NCBI GenBank assembly: GCA_964447335.1
Contig: CAYUSA010000006.1
Coordinates: 13,452 to 77,451, forward strand
Reading direction: 5' to 3'
Source: HRBIN12 sp964447335
GTDB lineage: Bacteria; Actinomycetota; UBA4738; HRBIN12
Length of the DNA stretch: 64,000 nucleotides
The position numbers and the translations under genes were made by a program. Shown piece by piece: positions 17,025 to 26,250 of the stretch. The notes beneath the pieces were generated by a model. The model was not told the DNA's origin, searched no databases, and saw nothing but the letters and a program-made list of their open reading frames with translations. Position 1 is the stretch's first letter. Each line of letters starts with the position of its first letter.

Positions 17025-19318
17025 CGGCGCACCGCCGGCTTCGGGAAGCGGACGCGAGGCATGCCGCCGGACATCCCCCAGTCCTCGATCGGCCAGCGCC
17101 GGCGCTTCGCGACCCGGAGCAGCGCCGCGTCCGGCGAGACGACCACGGGGTTGCCGACCGCCCTCAGCAGCGCGAGGTCGGAGTGGCTGTCGGCGTACGC
17201 GTAGGACTGCTTCAGGTCGGCGCCCTCGAGCTCGGCGTACCGGCGCAGCCACGCCCCGCGCGCCTCGCCGACGAGCGGCGGCTCGGCCAGGTAGCCGGTG
17301 TACAGCCCTTCCTTCACCTCGAGCTTCGCGCCGATGACGACGTCGAACAGCGGGGCGAGCGGTCGGATGAACGGCTCGGCCGCCGCGGTGATCATCAGGG
17401 TGCGATGACCGGCGGCGCGGTGCTCGCGGATCCGCCGGACCGCCGCTGCCGAGACCTTCTGGAGCATGAACTCGGCGACGACCTCCTCGACGAGGCGGTC
17501 GATGCCCTCGACCGAGGCACCCTCGTACCGGCGGAAGAACGTACGGAGGAACTCGCCGCGGTCGCGACGGTCGGCCATCAGGTAGGAGGGGACGCGCGAG
17601 AAGACGCTCGCGAGCTCGGCCGGCCACTGGTCCCACGGCAGGTCGGCCATACGCGACCAGACGTAGGACTCGACGACGTTCGAGGGCAGGATCGTGCCCT
17701 CCATGTCGAACAGCGCGAGCACGAGCTGCTCGCGCTCGCGGATCCGCACCTTCGGCTTCGTCCTTGCGCTGGAAAGAGCTCGCAGGCCCGCGGTGACCGC
17801 CGGGGCGTGCACGTCCTTCAGGTAGTACCGCCAGTCGACCTCGGTCACGTCGAAGGAGAACTTCGTGCGGTCGCCCTTCGTGAGCGAGCCGAACAGCTCG
17901 AACGTGCGGTCGTCGGTGTAGGTGACCTCGGCCTCGGTGTAGATGCCGTACAGGTCGGCGTACCGGCGGATGAACTCCACGCGGCCGCGGTCTCGGTCGA
18001 CGCGGCCGATCAGGTCGCGCATGCGCTTGGACTTCGGCAGGTGGCTGACGACCTTGTCCGCGACGTCCACGAACCGCTCGGCCTGGCGCAGCCGCCGCTC
18101 GACCTTCATGTGGCCGGGGAAGGCCCACTCGGGCACCTTCACGTCGCCGCGGCCCTGGATCGGGAGCGGGTGCGCCTGGAAGTACTCGCGCACGTACCTG
18201 TACAGGCCGATGAACTGCAGCGGGTTCCGGGCACCCGAGCTCACGTGGTAGTAGGCCGGGCGCTCGGGCTCGGGCGGGGTGGCCGCCACCGCGAGCATGG
18301 CGTTCACGACGTGGTCGGCCGGGATGATGTCGATGATCCCCTCGGGGATGCCGGGGAACTCGGGGATCGCGCCGCGGCCGTACGCGAGGATGATCGGGTC
18401 GGCCATCTTGAAGCCCTCGATCCACCCGGGGAACGGATGGTGGTACGAGCTCTCGATGATCGAGGGGCGCACGATCGAAAGCGGCGCGCCGTGTTCGGCC
18501 GCGAGCTCCTCGATCGCGCGCTCACCCATCGCCTTCGTGAACGTGTAGTTGTCCGGCCAGCCGAGCGTCTGCGCGCGGGCGCGGCCGTAGTTGACGAGGC
18601 GCTTGGTGACCCAGGACTTGCGGCGGTCCTCGGCGTCGGCGGCGACGGTCTGCGGGCCGGCGCGCGCGTGCTCGCGGCGCGCCTTCTCCAGGAAGCGGTC
18701 GAGCATCTCGGGCTTGCGGCTCGCGGCCTCGACGTCCCGGCGCGCCTGGAGCGCGAGGTCGGCCTCGGTCCGCCAGTCGACGCGGTGGTCGAGCGTCGCC
18801 TCGGGGATCACGCCCTTGCGGTTGCCCGCGACGTACGCCGTCGAGACGTGCAGCAGGTGCGGCCTCGCGCCGCTCGCGAGCACGCTCTGATACAGGTTCA
18901 CCGCGCCGAGCAGGTTCGTCTGGAACCCCTCGTCGATGGGCGGGTCGAAGCTCACCGCCGCGGCGCAGTGGAAGACCACGTCGAGGTCCGAGGGCAGGAC
19001 GAGCGGCTCCCCTCGCGAGAAGTCGCCCTCGACGACCTCGACGCGCTCCCGCACGAGCTCGAGCAGGCCGTCCCATCCGAGCTTCTCGCGGAGCACGTTG
19101 AACGCCGGCCTCGCGAGCATCGCCTCGAGCCGCTCGCGTCCCGAGGACCCGAGCTGCGGGCGGACCAGGATCACGATGCCGGTGTCGGGGAAGTCGAGCA
19201 GCAGGCGCTCGGCCACCGCCTGCCCGAGGAAGCCCGTGAAACCCGTGATGAAGGCCCGCTTGCCGGCGAGCGCCTTCACGATCGAGGTCCGCCGGCGCGC
19301 GGGGCCCTTCTCTACCAT
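17021..19318 (-). CDS. fatty acyl-CoA reductase-like SDR fused to HAD-IB phosphatase
   Basis: 765 aa. Residues ~18-340 are an extended SDR of the male-sterility/fatty acyl-CoA reductase type: TGFTGFLG at 25-32 (NADPH loop), HVSTAYVAGN, and YTFTKAMGE (catalytic YxxxK). A 'Sterile'-like helical segment follows, then from about residue 520 a HAD-IB phosphatase resembling SerB/CicA. The HAD nucleophile motif reads FDMEGT: the nucleophile Asp is present but the general-acid Asp two residues later is Glu. The start ATG 19318 lies 7 bases after a CATAAT -10, indicating a leaderless mRNA. First gene of the lipid operon. Expected chemistry: acyl-CoA to fatty aldehyde/alcohol, plus removal of a phosphate (possibly weakened). 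Confidence 0.87.
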   Translation of the reverse strand: MVEKGPARRRTSIVKALAGKRAFITGFTGFLGQAVAERLLLDFPDTGIVILVRPQLGSSGRERLEAMLARPAFNVLREKLGWDGLLELVRERVEVVEGDFSRGEPLVLPSDLDVVFHCAAAVSFDPPIDEGFQTNLLGAVNLYQSVLASGARPHLLHVSTAYVAGNRKGVIPEATLDHRVDWRTEADLALQARRDVEAASRKPEMLDRFLEKARREHARAGPQTVAADAEDRRKSWVTKRLVNYGRARAQTLGWPDNYTFTKAMGERAIEELAAEHGAPLSIVRPSIIESSYHHPFPGWIEGFKMADPIILAYGRGAIPEFPGIPEGIIDIIPADHVVNAMLAVAATPPEPERPAYYHVSSGARNPLQFIGLYRYVREYFQAHPLPIQGRGDVKVPEWAFPGHMKVERRLRQAERFVDVADKVVSHLPKSKRMRDLIGRVDRDRGRVEFIRRYADLYGIYTEAEVTYTDDRTFELFGSLTKGDRTKFSFDVTEVDWRYYLKDVHAPAVTAGLRALSSARTKPKVRIREREQLVLALFDMEGTILPSNVVESYVWSRMADLPWDQWPAELASVFSRVPSYLMADRRDRGEFLRTFFRRYEGASVEGIDRLVEEVVAEFMLQKVSAAAVRRIREHRAAGHRTLMITAAAEPFIRPLAPLFDVVIGAKLEVKEGLYTGYLAEPPLVGEARGAWLRRYAELEGADLKQSYAYADSHSDLALLRAVGNPVVVSPDAALLRVAKRRRWPIEDWGMSGGMPRVRFPKPAVRR

Positions 19319-19323
19319 GCGGC

Positions 19324-19331
19324 AGATTATG
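19324..19331 (-). promoter_or_regulatory. -10 element (CATAATCT) of the lipid operon
   Basis: CATAATCT on the minus strand contains a good -10 (CATAAT, or TAATCT) 5-7 bases before the ATG at 19318. The 20-bp palindrome begins immediately upstream, so a repressor bound there would cover the spacer/-35 region. Confidence 0.6.
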
Positions 19332-19334
19332 CCC

Positions 19335-19354
19335 TGTCTACCGGTTGGTAGACA
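19335..19354. promoter_or_regulatory. perfect inverted repeat, probable TetR operator
   Basis: TGTCTACCGGTTGGTAGACA: 8-bp perfect arms around a 4-bp centre, in the 91-base divergent gap between the lipid operon and the MFS gene. Size and symmetry fit a TetR-family operator; the TetR encoded at the end of the lipid operon is the obvious candidate. Confidence 0.75.
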
Positions 19355-19395
19355 AGTCCGACTTCCTGGCGCAACAGCCGTGCCTGCGCGCACCG

Positions 19396-19401
19396 TAGGC
19401 T
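19396..19401 (+). promoter_or_regulatory. -10 element (TAGGCT) of the MFS gene
   Basis: TAGGCT ends 8 bases before ATG 19410, with no Shine-Dalgarno in between. Transcription is divergent from the lipid operon, and the palindrome lies about 40 bases upstream. Confidence 0.5.
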
Positions 19402-19409
19402 GTGGTGCG

Positions 19410-20789
19410 ATGAGCGAGGAGGTTGAACGGGCGGCAGCCGAGCCGGCGAGGTGGCGAGAGGTCTTCGCCGGACGCCGAGGCCGCCTCACCGCCGGCCTCC
19501 TGCTGCTCGAGGCGCTCGTCGCCGTCCAGATCCTCATCGTGGCCACGGTGATGCCCGCCGTGCGCGAGGAGCTCGGCGACCTCCAGCTCTACGGGTGGAC
19601 CTTCAGCGCCGCGGGGCTCGGCCAGTTCGCGGCGATCCCCATCGCGGGCCACGCGGTCGACCGCTTCGGGGCCCGGCGGATGCTCGCCGCCGCGCTCGTC
19701 GTGTTCTCGGCGGGGCTCGTGCTCGCCGCCCTCACGCCGAGCATGCTCGTGCTGGTCCTCGCGCGGCTGATCCAGGGGGTCGGGGGCGGGGCCGTGTACG
19801 TGGTCTCGCTCGGCACGGTGGCCAAGACCTATCCCGAGCACATCCGGCCGAGGGTCCTCGCGCTGCTCGCGGCGATGTGGATCCTGCCGGGCCTGCTCGG
19901 GCCGCCGCTCGGCGCGCTGCTCGTCGGGACGGTGGGATGGCGGTGGGCCTTCGCCTCCCCGATCCCCGTGCTCGTCGTCGCGGCCGCGCTCACGTTCCCC
20001 GCGCTCGAGGACTCCGTCGGGGATCGCGAGCGCCGGATCGCGATGGGGCCGCCGCTCGTCCTCGCGATCGGCGCCGGCGTGTTCCTGGCGGGCCTCACGA
20101 TCGACCCATCGGTGTGGACCATCCCGCTCGTGGTCGCCGGTCTCGCGGTCGCGCTGCCGCCGCTGCGGCGGATCGTGCCGCCGGGGACGCTCACCGCCAA
20201 GCCCGGCCTGCCCGCGGCGGCGGCGGCGGCCTTCCTGCTCTCGATGGCGTTCGTGGCCGCCGACTCGTTCGTCACGCTGATGCTGCGCTCGGTGAACAAC
20301 CGCACGCTCGCCGAGGCGGGCCTCGTGCTCACGTTCATGACCGTCGCGTGGTCGGCCGGGAGCTGGTGGCAGTCGCGAGCGATCCTGCGACGGCGGCCGG
20401 GCGACCTCCTCCTGTTCGGCACCGTGGTCGTGATCGTCGGGCTGCTCGCGGCGGCGACCGCGCTCGTGCACATCCCTCTCGGGGTCTCCTACCTCGGGTG
20501 GACGGTCGCCGGATTCGGCATGGGCGTCGCCTTCCCGACCATCCCACTCGCGGTGATGAGCGTCGCGGCCGAGGGCGAGGAGGCTGGCGAGCTCTCGGCG
20601 GTCCTGCTCATGGACACGCTCGGCGTCGCGATCGGCGCAGGCCTCGGCGGCAGCGCCGTGGCGCTCGCGCGCACGTCGGGAGCGTCGCTGCGCGTCGGCA
20701 TCGCCGGCGCGTTCTCGATCGGGCTCCTCGCGGCGCTCGTGCTGATGGCCATCGCACGGAGGCTCCCGGGCGGCCGGCCGCAGGCCTGA
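19410..20789 (+). CDS. major facilitator superfamily transporter (drug/proton antiporter-like)
   Basis: 459 aa with about 12-14 predicted hydrophobic helices. The MFS signature between helices 2 and 3 is GHAVDRFGARR, and ARLIQGVGGG marks helix 4; the N-terminal VATVMPAVREEL resembles the DHA2 drug-efflux subfamily. Probably exports a hydrophobic compound using the proton gradient. Divergent from the lipid operon and next to its putative operator, so it may export or flip a product of that operon, or be controlled by the same TetR (inference). Confidence 0.85.
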   Translation: MSEEVERAAAEPARWREVFAGRRGRLTAGLLLLEALVAVQILIVATVMPAVREELGDLQLYGWTFSAAGLGQFAAIPIAGHAVDRFGARRMLAAALVVFSAGLVLAALTPSMLVLVLARLIQGVGGGAVYVVSLGTVAKTYPEHIRPRVLALLAAMWILPGLLGPPLGALLVGTVGWRWAFASPIPVLVVAAALTFPALEDSVGDRERRIAMGPPLVLAIGAGVFLAGLTIDPSVWTIPLVVAGLAVALPPLRRIVPPGTLTAKPGLPAAAAAAFLLSMAFVAADSFVTLMLRSVNNRTLAEAGLVLTFMTVAWSAGSWWQSRAILRRRPGDLLLFGTVVVIVGLLAAATALVHIPLGVSYLGWTVAGFGMGVAFPTIPLAVMSVAAEGEEAGELSAVLLMDTLGVAIGAGLGGSAVALARTSGASLRVGIAGAFSIGLLAALVLMAIARRLPGGRPQA

Positions 20790-20899
20790 TCGGGATCCGG
20801 CTCGCGCCGTTCACGCGCGCGACCGGAGGAGACGGCGTTCTCCCTGCGCATCCCCGCGGCGGTGCGCGCTCTCCGGAAGTACCTCGATGCGGCGGCCGA

Positions 20900-20905
20900 T
20901 AGACT
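20900..20905 (+). promoter_or_regulatory. -10 element (TAGACT) of the mazG-like gene
   Basis: TAGACT ends 10 bases before ATG 20916. The rest of the 126-base gap after the MFS gene shows nothing else I can identify. Confidence 0.4.
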
Positions 20906-20915
20906 CGGCAGCCTG

Positions 20916-21206
20916 ATGGAGATCTCCGAGCTGCAGGCGACGCTTCGGCGCACCTACTACCAGCGCGACGCGAAACGCGGACGTGACGCGACCTTCCGGT
21001 GGATGACCGAGGAGGTCGGCGAGCTCGCGAAGGCGCTCCGGCGAGACGAGCACGACGAGCTCGTGCACGAGTTCTCGGACGTGCTCGCGTGGCTCGCGTC
21101 GCTCGCGAACCTCACGGGGATCGACCTCGAGGACGCGGCGGCGCGGTACGCGAACGGATGCCCGAAGTGCGCGGGCTCGCCCTGCACGTGTGACTTCGCC
21201 CGATGA
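20916..21206 (+). CDS. MazG-like nucleotide pyrophosphohydrolase
   Basis: 96 aa. All-alpha NTP-PPase fold: EEVGELAKAL followed by EFSDVLAWL gives the E-x2-E...E-x2-D magnesium-binding set. Such enzymes hydrolyse (d)NTPs to monophosphates, clearing non-canonical nucleotides. The C-terminal 15 residues contain CPKC and CTC, a possible metal-binding cysteine cluster not part of the core family. The start is ATG 20916, because the motif core begins there; the 3' end overlaps the GNAT gene by ATGA. Confidence 0.82.
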   Translation: MEISELQATLRRTYYQRDAKRGRDATFRWMTEEVGELAKALRRDEHDELVHEFSDVLAWLASLANLTGIDLEDAAARYANGCPKCAGSPCTCDFAR

Positions 21207-21676
21207 TCCACATCCGGCCGGCGACGGTCGAGGATTGGCCGCCCGTCGCGAGGCTCCTCGTCGAGCTCGGACGTGACGTGTCGCCCTCGGCGGTGCACAA
21301 CCCCTCCTTCGAGATCCGGTTCGGCGGACACCTCGCGCTGCGCGAGTCCCGCACGCTCGTCGCCGATGACGCGGGCAGGCTCGTCGGGTTCCTCGACATG
21401 GAGTTCCGCCAGCGTCTCGGTCACCCGCGGCCGCAGGCGTGGGTGAACGATCTCGTCGTGACCAAGTCGATGCGGGGACAGGGTGTCGGGAGCGCGCTCC
21501 TCGCGCACGCCGAGGCGCTCGCGGCCAAGCGCGGATGTTTCCGGATGTCGCTCGAGACCGCCGCCTGGCGCGAGCGCACCCACGCCTTCTACGTGAGGGA
21601 AGGCTGGACGGACAACGGGACGTGGTTCGTGAAGCTCCTCGACCCGAGCTGGGGCGCGGCCGGCTACACGGAGTAA
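21203..21676 (+). CDS. GNAT-family N-acetyltransferase
   Basis: 157 aa, single GNAT domain. The acetyl-CoA-binding motif is VTKSMRGQGVGSALLAHAEALA (RGQGVG at about residues 93-98), with the closing FYVREGW. Substrate unknown. Translationally coupled to the MazG-like gene. Its last 13 bases overlap the end of the convergent glycosyltransferase gene. Confidence 0.85.
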   Translation: MIHIRPATVEDWPPVARLLVELGRDVSPSAVHNPSFEIRFGGHLALRESRTLVADDAGRLVGFLDMEFRQRLGHPRPQAWVNDLVVTKSMRGQGVGSALLAHAEALAAKRGCFRMSLETAAWRERTHAFYVREGWTDNGTWFVKLLDPSWGAAGYTE

Positions 21677-23181
21677 CCGGCGGCATCGAGCAGTCGTTCG
21701 GCGGTGCGGCGCCAGGTCCACTCCGAGGCGACGAAGGCGCGGAGCGCGGTGCGGAGCTCCTCGCGGTCACGGTCGGACAGCGCGAGGAGGCGGTCCAACC
21801 CCTCACCCACGCGCCGAGCCGCTCCGGGGCCGGGCTCGAACGAGAACAGCCCGGGACGACCCGTGGCCGTCTCCAGGGCGGTGGCGACCTCGGCGAGCCC
21901 GGAGTGGCGAGCCACGAGCGGCAGCGCGCCCGAGGCCACGCCCTCGGCCGCGACCATGCCGAAGGCCTCCTCGAGGATCGACGGGACGACGAGCACGTCC
22001 ATCGCGGCCAGCGCCCCCGGGGCGAACCGGTGGTCGAGCCGACCGGTGAACACCGTGCGGACCGGTCCGACGGGGCCCGCGTCGAGCACCTCGGGGCTGA
22101 CGCGTCCGGTTCGCGCGAGCCACTCGAGCGCGTCCGTCGCTCCCTCATCGAGCGCGAGCACGAGCGCGTGGAGCCACTCCCGGTGCAGACCGAACCCCAC
22201 GACGAGCGTCGTCGGCCGGTGCGTCGAGGACCGCACGCCGGCGAGGAGCAGGTCCACGCCCTTCTGCGGGATGAGCTTGCCGAGGTACCCGACCACGTCG
22301 CCGTCGTACGCGGCCAGCTCGCGCAGGCGGGCCGCGGCTTCGGGATCGGGAGCCGTCTGGTCGTAGGCCGTGGCAAGCGCATCGAGCGCCCGCTCGTCGC
22401 GCTCGGCGAGCGCGCGGGCGACCTCGGCGTCGAGCCCGGCCGGACGCCCTCCCGGCCGCGCGTCGGCGTCGAGGCGCTCGGCGGCCTCGAGCAGGGCGGC
22501 ACGGCGGGGTATGGGGAGGAACCGCTCGGCGTCCACGCCGGGCGGAACGACGTGCACACGATCACGGATCTCCGGCACCATCTCCACGCAACGCTCGAGC
22601 GCGTCGGCCGACGAGCCCGTCACCGCCCGCGCCGCCCCGAGCCCCGTCCGTGCGAGCACGCGGTACCGCTCCTGTGGCCGCATCGCGTACTCGAGGTCGC
22701 TGCCGTGGATCTTCGTCACGTACGCGCCCGGCCCGAGCGCCCGGCGACCGATCTCGCCGCCGGGGACGGCGTGGCCCGTGACGACGACCTCGCTGCTGTG
22801 CCAGGCGACGGCCGCGCGCAGCGCCGCCGCGTTGCGGTCGAGGTACGTCTGGAGCTCGTCCTCGGTGAGGTCGACGAACCGCTTCACGGCGAAGCCCTCG
22901 TACCCGTCCAGGACGAACACCGGCAGGAGCGAGCCGATCTCGGGGCGGAGGAGCGTGCAGCGGCCCGGTCCGTCGCTCGGCCGGATCGACGTCAGGTCGT
23001 GCGGCCCATCCCCGTCGACCGTCCCGCGCATGCCGATCCACGGGTCGACCTCGGCGTGTCCCTCCTGACACAGCAGGACCACGTCGTGGCCGGCGCGCAC
23101 GAGCTCTTCGGCGACGCGGGCCGTGTAGATGTTCGAGCCGGTCCCCTCGAGGAGCCAGCCGTGCCAGAGCAGGACGCGCAT
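21664..23181 (-). CDS. glycosyltransferase, GT-B fold (GT4-like)
   Basis: 505 aa. N-terminal Rossmann half begins RVLLWHGW.LEGTGSNIY.A.VAEEL, and the C-terminal half has GKLIPQKGVDLLL, DVLVVPSI.EEAFGMVAAEGVASG with the E-x7-E retaining-GT motif. Transfers a sugar from a nucleotide-sugar donor to an unknown acceptor; no membrane helix. It carries a long insertion in the middle. The start ATG 23181 matches the fold N-terminus. It follows asd and a tiny Cys-rich frame on the same strand. Confidence 0.88.
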   Translation of the reverse strand: MRVLLWHGWLLEGTGSNIYTARVAEELVRAGHDVVLLCQEGHAEVDPWIGMRGTVDGDGPHDLTSIRPSDGPGRCTLLRPEIGSLLPVFVLDGYEGFAVKRFVDLTEDELQTYLDRNAAALRAAVAWHSSEVVVTGHAVPGGEIGRRALGPGAYVTKIHGSDLEYAMRPQERYRVLARTGLGAARAVTGSSADALERCVEMVPEIRDRVHVVPPGVDAERFLPIPRRAALLEAAERLDADARPGGRPAGLDAEVARALAERDERALDALATAYDQTAPDPEAAARLRELAAYDGDVVGYLGKLIPQKGVDLLLAGVRSSTHRPTTLVVGFGLHREWLHALVLALDEGATDALEWLARTGRVSPEVLDAGPVGPVRTVFTGRLDHRFAPGALAAMDVLVVPSILEEAFGMVAAEGVASGALPLVARHSGLAEVATALETATGRPGLFSFEPGPGAARRVGEGLDRLLALSDRDREELRTALRAFVASEWTWRRTAERLLDAAGYSV

Positions 23182-23188
23182 CGCCCGC

Positions 23189-23260
23189 TCAGAGGGCGCT
23201 GCGGATGCGCTCGGCGGGAGCCTCGCCGGCACCGATCCGGCAGCACTGGCAGTCGCTCAC
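23189..23260 (-). CDS. possible 23-aa cysteine-rich peptide between asd and glycosyltransferase
   Basis: A frame of 23 codons starts with GTG overlapping the asd stop (GTGA) and ends 7 bases before the glycosyltransferase ATG. It would encode MSDCQCCRIGAGEAPAERIR plus three residues, with three cysteines as CQCC. The GTGA coupling is the arrangement used by real gene pairs here, but at this length it could be chance. No family recognised. Confidence 0.3.
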   Translation of the reverse strand: MSDCQCCRIGAGEAPAERIRSAL

Positions 23261-24288
23261 GCGCCCGCCAGCACGGCCTCGGCGATCTGGACCGCGTTCA
23301 GCGCCGCGCCCTTGCGCAGGTTGTCGCCGCACGCGAACAGCAGCAGCGCGTCGGCGCGGTCCGGATGCTGCCGGATCCGCCCAACGAGCACGTCGTCGCC
23401 GCCCGCGGCCTCGAGCGGGCTCGGGTAGACGAGGTTCGCGGGGTCGTCGCGGACCTGCACGCCGGGGGCCTCGGCGAGGATCTCGCGGGCCTCGGCCGGC
23501 GAGAGGTCGCGCTCGAACGTGGCGTGCACGCTCACCGAGTGCCCGACCGCGACCGGCACGCGCACGCACGTCGCCGCGATGTCGAGCTCGGGCATGGACA
23601 GGATGCGCCTGGCCTCGCGGGCCATCTTGATCTCCTCGAACGTGAAGCCGCTCTCCTCGTCGAAGGCGTCGATCTTCGCGACCACGTTGTAGGCGATCGT
23701 CTTGCCGAAGACCTCGCCGACGGGCAGGGCGGCCGGGTCGGGGTGACCGAGGTCGTCCTCGGTGCCGTGGAGCTTGCCGACCTGCTCGGCGAGCTCGGCC
23801 ACGCCGCGGTGCCCGGCACCGGAGACCGCCTGGTACGACGAGACGACGAGCGAGCGGAGCCCGGCCGCGCGGTGCAGCGGCGCGACGGCCATGAGCGTCG
23901 TGATGATCGTGCAGTTCGGGACCGAGATCACCTTCGGCTTCGATGCGAGGGACTCGGGGTTCACCTCGGGGATCGTGAGCGCCGCCCACGGCTCCATCCG
24001 GAACGCCGAGGAGTTGTCGATGCACACGGTGCCGTTCCCGGCGGCCAGGGGGACCCACGTCTTCGCGACCGCCCCGCCGCACGAGCTGAGCGCGATGTCC
24101 ACCCCCCGCAGCGCCTCGACGCTCTGGACGCCGACGGGGTGCTCCTTCCCTCGGAACGTGACGATGCGCCCGGCCGAGCGCTCGGAGGCGAGCGGCACGA
24201 GCTCGTCGACGGGGAAGTCCCGCTCCTGCAGGATCCGGGTCATCTCCCGGCCGACCGCTCCGGTAGCTCCGACGACGGCGACGCGCAT
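23257..24288 (-). CDS. asd: aspartate-semialdehyde dehydrogenase
   Basis: 343 aa. Reduces aspartyl phosphate to aspartate semialdehyde for Lys, Met, Thr and diaminopimelate synthesis. GATGAVG at residues 7-13 binds NADP; the catalytic Cys is in SVPNCTI; SSYQAVSGAG and the acid/base His region (VPVAVGHS) are present. Start ATG 24288 gives the usual N-terminus immediately before the NADP loop. It lies 34 bases after lysC on the same strand, the usual pairing. Confidence 0.95.
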   Translation of the reverse strand: MRVAVVGATGAVGREMTRILQERDFPVDELVPLASERSAGRIVTFRGKEHPVGVQSVEALRGVDIALSSCGGAVAKTWVPLAAGNGTVCIDNSSAFRMEPWAALTIPEVNPESLASKPKVISVPNCTIITTLMAVAPLHRAAGLRSLVVSSYQAVSGAGHRGVAELAEQVGKLHGTEDDLGHPDPAALPVGEVFGKTIAYNVVAKIDAFDEESGFTFEEIKMAREARRILSMPELDIAATCVRVPVAVGHSVSVHATFERDLSPAEAREILAEAPGVQVRDDPANLVYPSPLEAAGGDDVLVGRIRQHPDRADALLLFACGDNLRKGAALNAVQIAEAVLAGA

Positions 24289-24322
24289 GGTCCCGTCATG
24301 GTACCGGCCGGGCGAGGGCCGA

Positions 24323-25558
<1,236 letters not shown>

Positions 25559-25660
25559 GCGACACCCTCCGTCGAGTCGCGTCCGAGCCTAGCAGCCGTT
25601 CCCCGCGTCACGGCTCGGGGAGGGAGCGGCATAGTACGGGTGAGACCGGCCGGAGAGGAC

Positions 25661-26245
25661 GTGGTGTTCGAGGACCTCGGCGACGGCGAGCTGCTCGTCC
25701 TGTCACGGGAGGAGCCCGATGCCTTCGCGGCGCTGTACGAGCGCTACGCGACGGCGATCCTCGGCTTCTTCGCGCGGCGGACGCTCGACCCCGAGGCCGC
25801 CGCCGAGCTCACCGCCGAGACGTTCGCCGAGGCCTTCGCCTCGAGGGCCCGCTACCGGGACCGCGGCGCCGGGGGCGCGGCGTGGCTCTACGGCATCGCG
25901 AGGCACCAGCTCGGCCGGTTCTTCCGGACCGGCGCCGTCGACGCCCGCGCGAGGCGGCGGCTCGGCATGCCGGACCGCGACCTCGCGCCCGAGGACTACG
26001 AGCGGATCGAGGAGCTCATCGACTTCGAGCGCGTCGGGCGGGCGATCGCGAAAGCGTTCGGACTGCTTTCCGAGGAGCAGCGCGAGGCCATGACGCTGCG
26101 CGTGATCGAGGGCCGCCCGTACCGAGAGGTCGCGGAGCAGCTCGCGTGCTCCGAGGAGACCGCGCGGGCCCGCGTGAGCCGCGGCCTGAAACGACTGACC
26201 CGCCTGCTGGAGGCTCCGCAGGCGGAACCCGAGATCGGAAGGTGA
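25661..26245 (+). CDS. ECF-type RNA polymerase sigma factor
   Basis: 194 aa. Region 2 has AFAALYERYATAILGFFARR and AAWLYGIARHQLGRFFR; region 4 has SEEQREAMTLRVIEG.PY.EVAEQL....ETARARVSRGLKRL. Start is placed at GTG 25661 (the next codon is also GTG), with GGAGAGG upstream; an earlier in-frame GTG at 25640 is possible. Followed after 5 bases by a DUF4349 membrane protein that probably acts as its anti-sigma or signal partner. Target promoters unknown. Confidence 0.87.
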   Translation: MVFEDLGDGELLVLSREEPDAFAALYERYATAILGFFARRTLDPEAAAELTAETFAEAFASRARYRDRGAGGAAWLYGIARHQLGRFFRTGAVDARARRRLGMPDRDLAPEDYERIEELIDFERVGRAIAKAFGLLSEEQREAMTLRVIEGRPYREVAEQLACSEETARARVSRGLKRLTRLLEAPQAEPEIGR

Positions 26246-26250
26246 GCGAG

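Noticed and set aside
14244..17204. A plus-strand open frame of nearly 1000 codons opposite the lipid operon
   Set aside because: Antisense to recognisable genes with motifs; no ribosome site or family signature.
25559..25660. Lysine riboswitch or T-box before lysC
   Set aside because: The gap is about 80 bases and lacks conserved elements; it only fits two divergent promoters.
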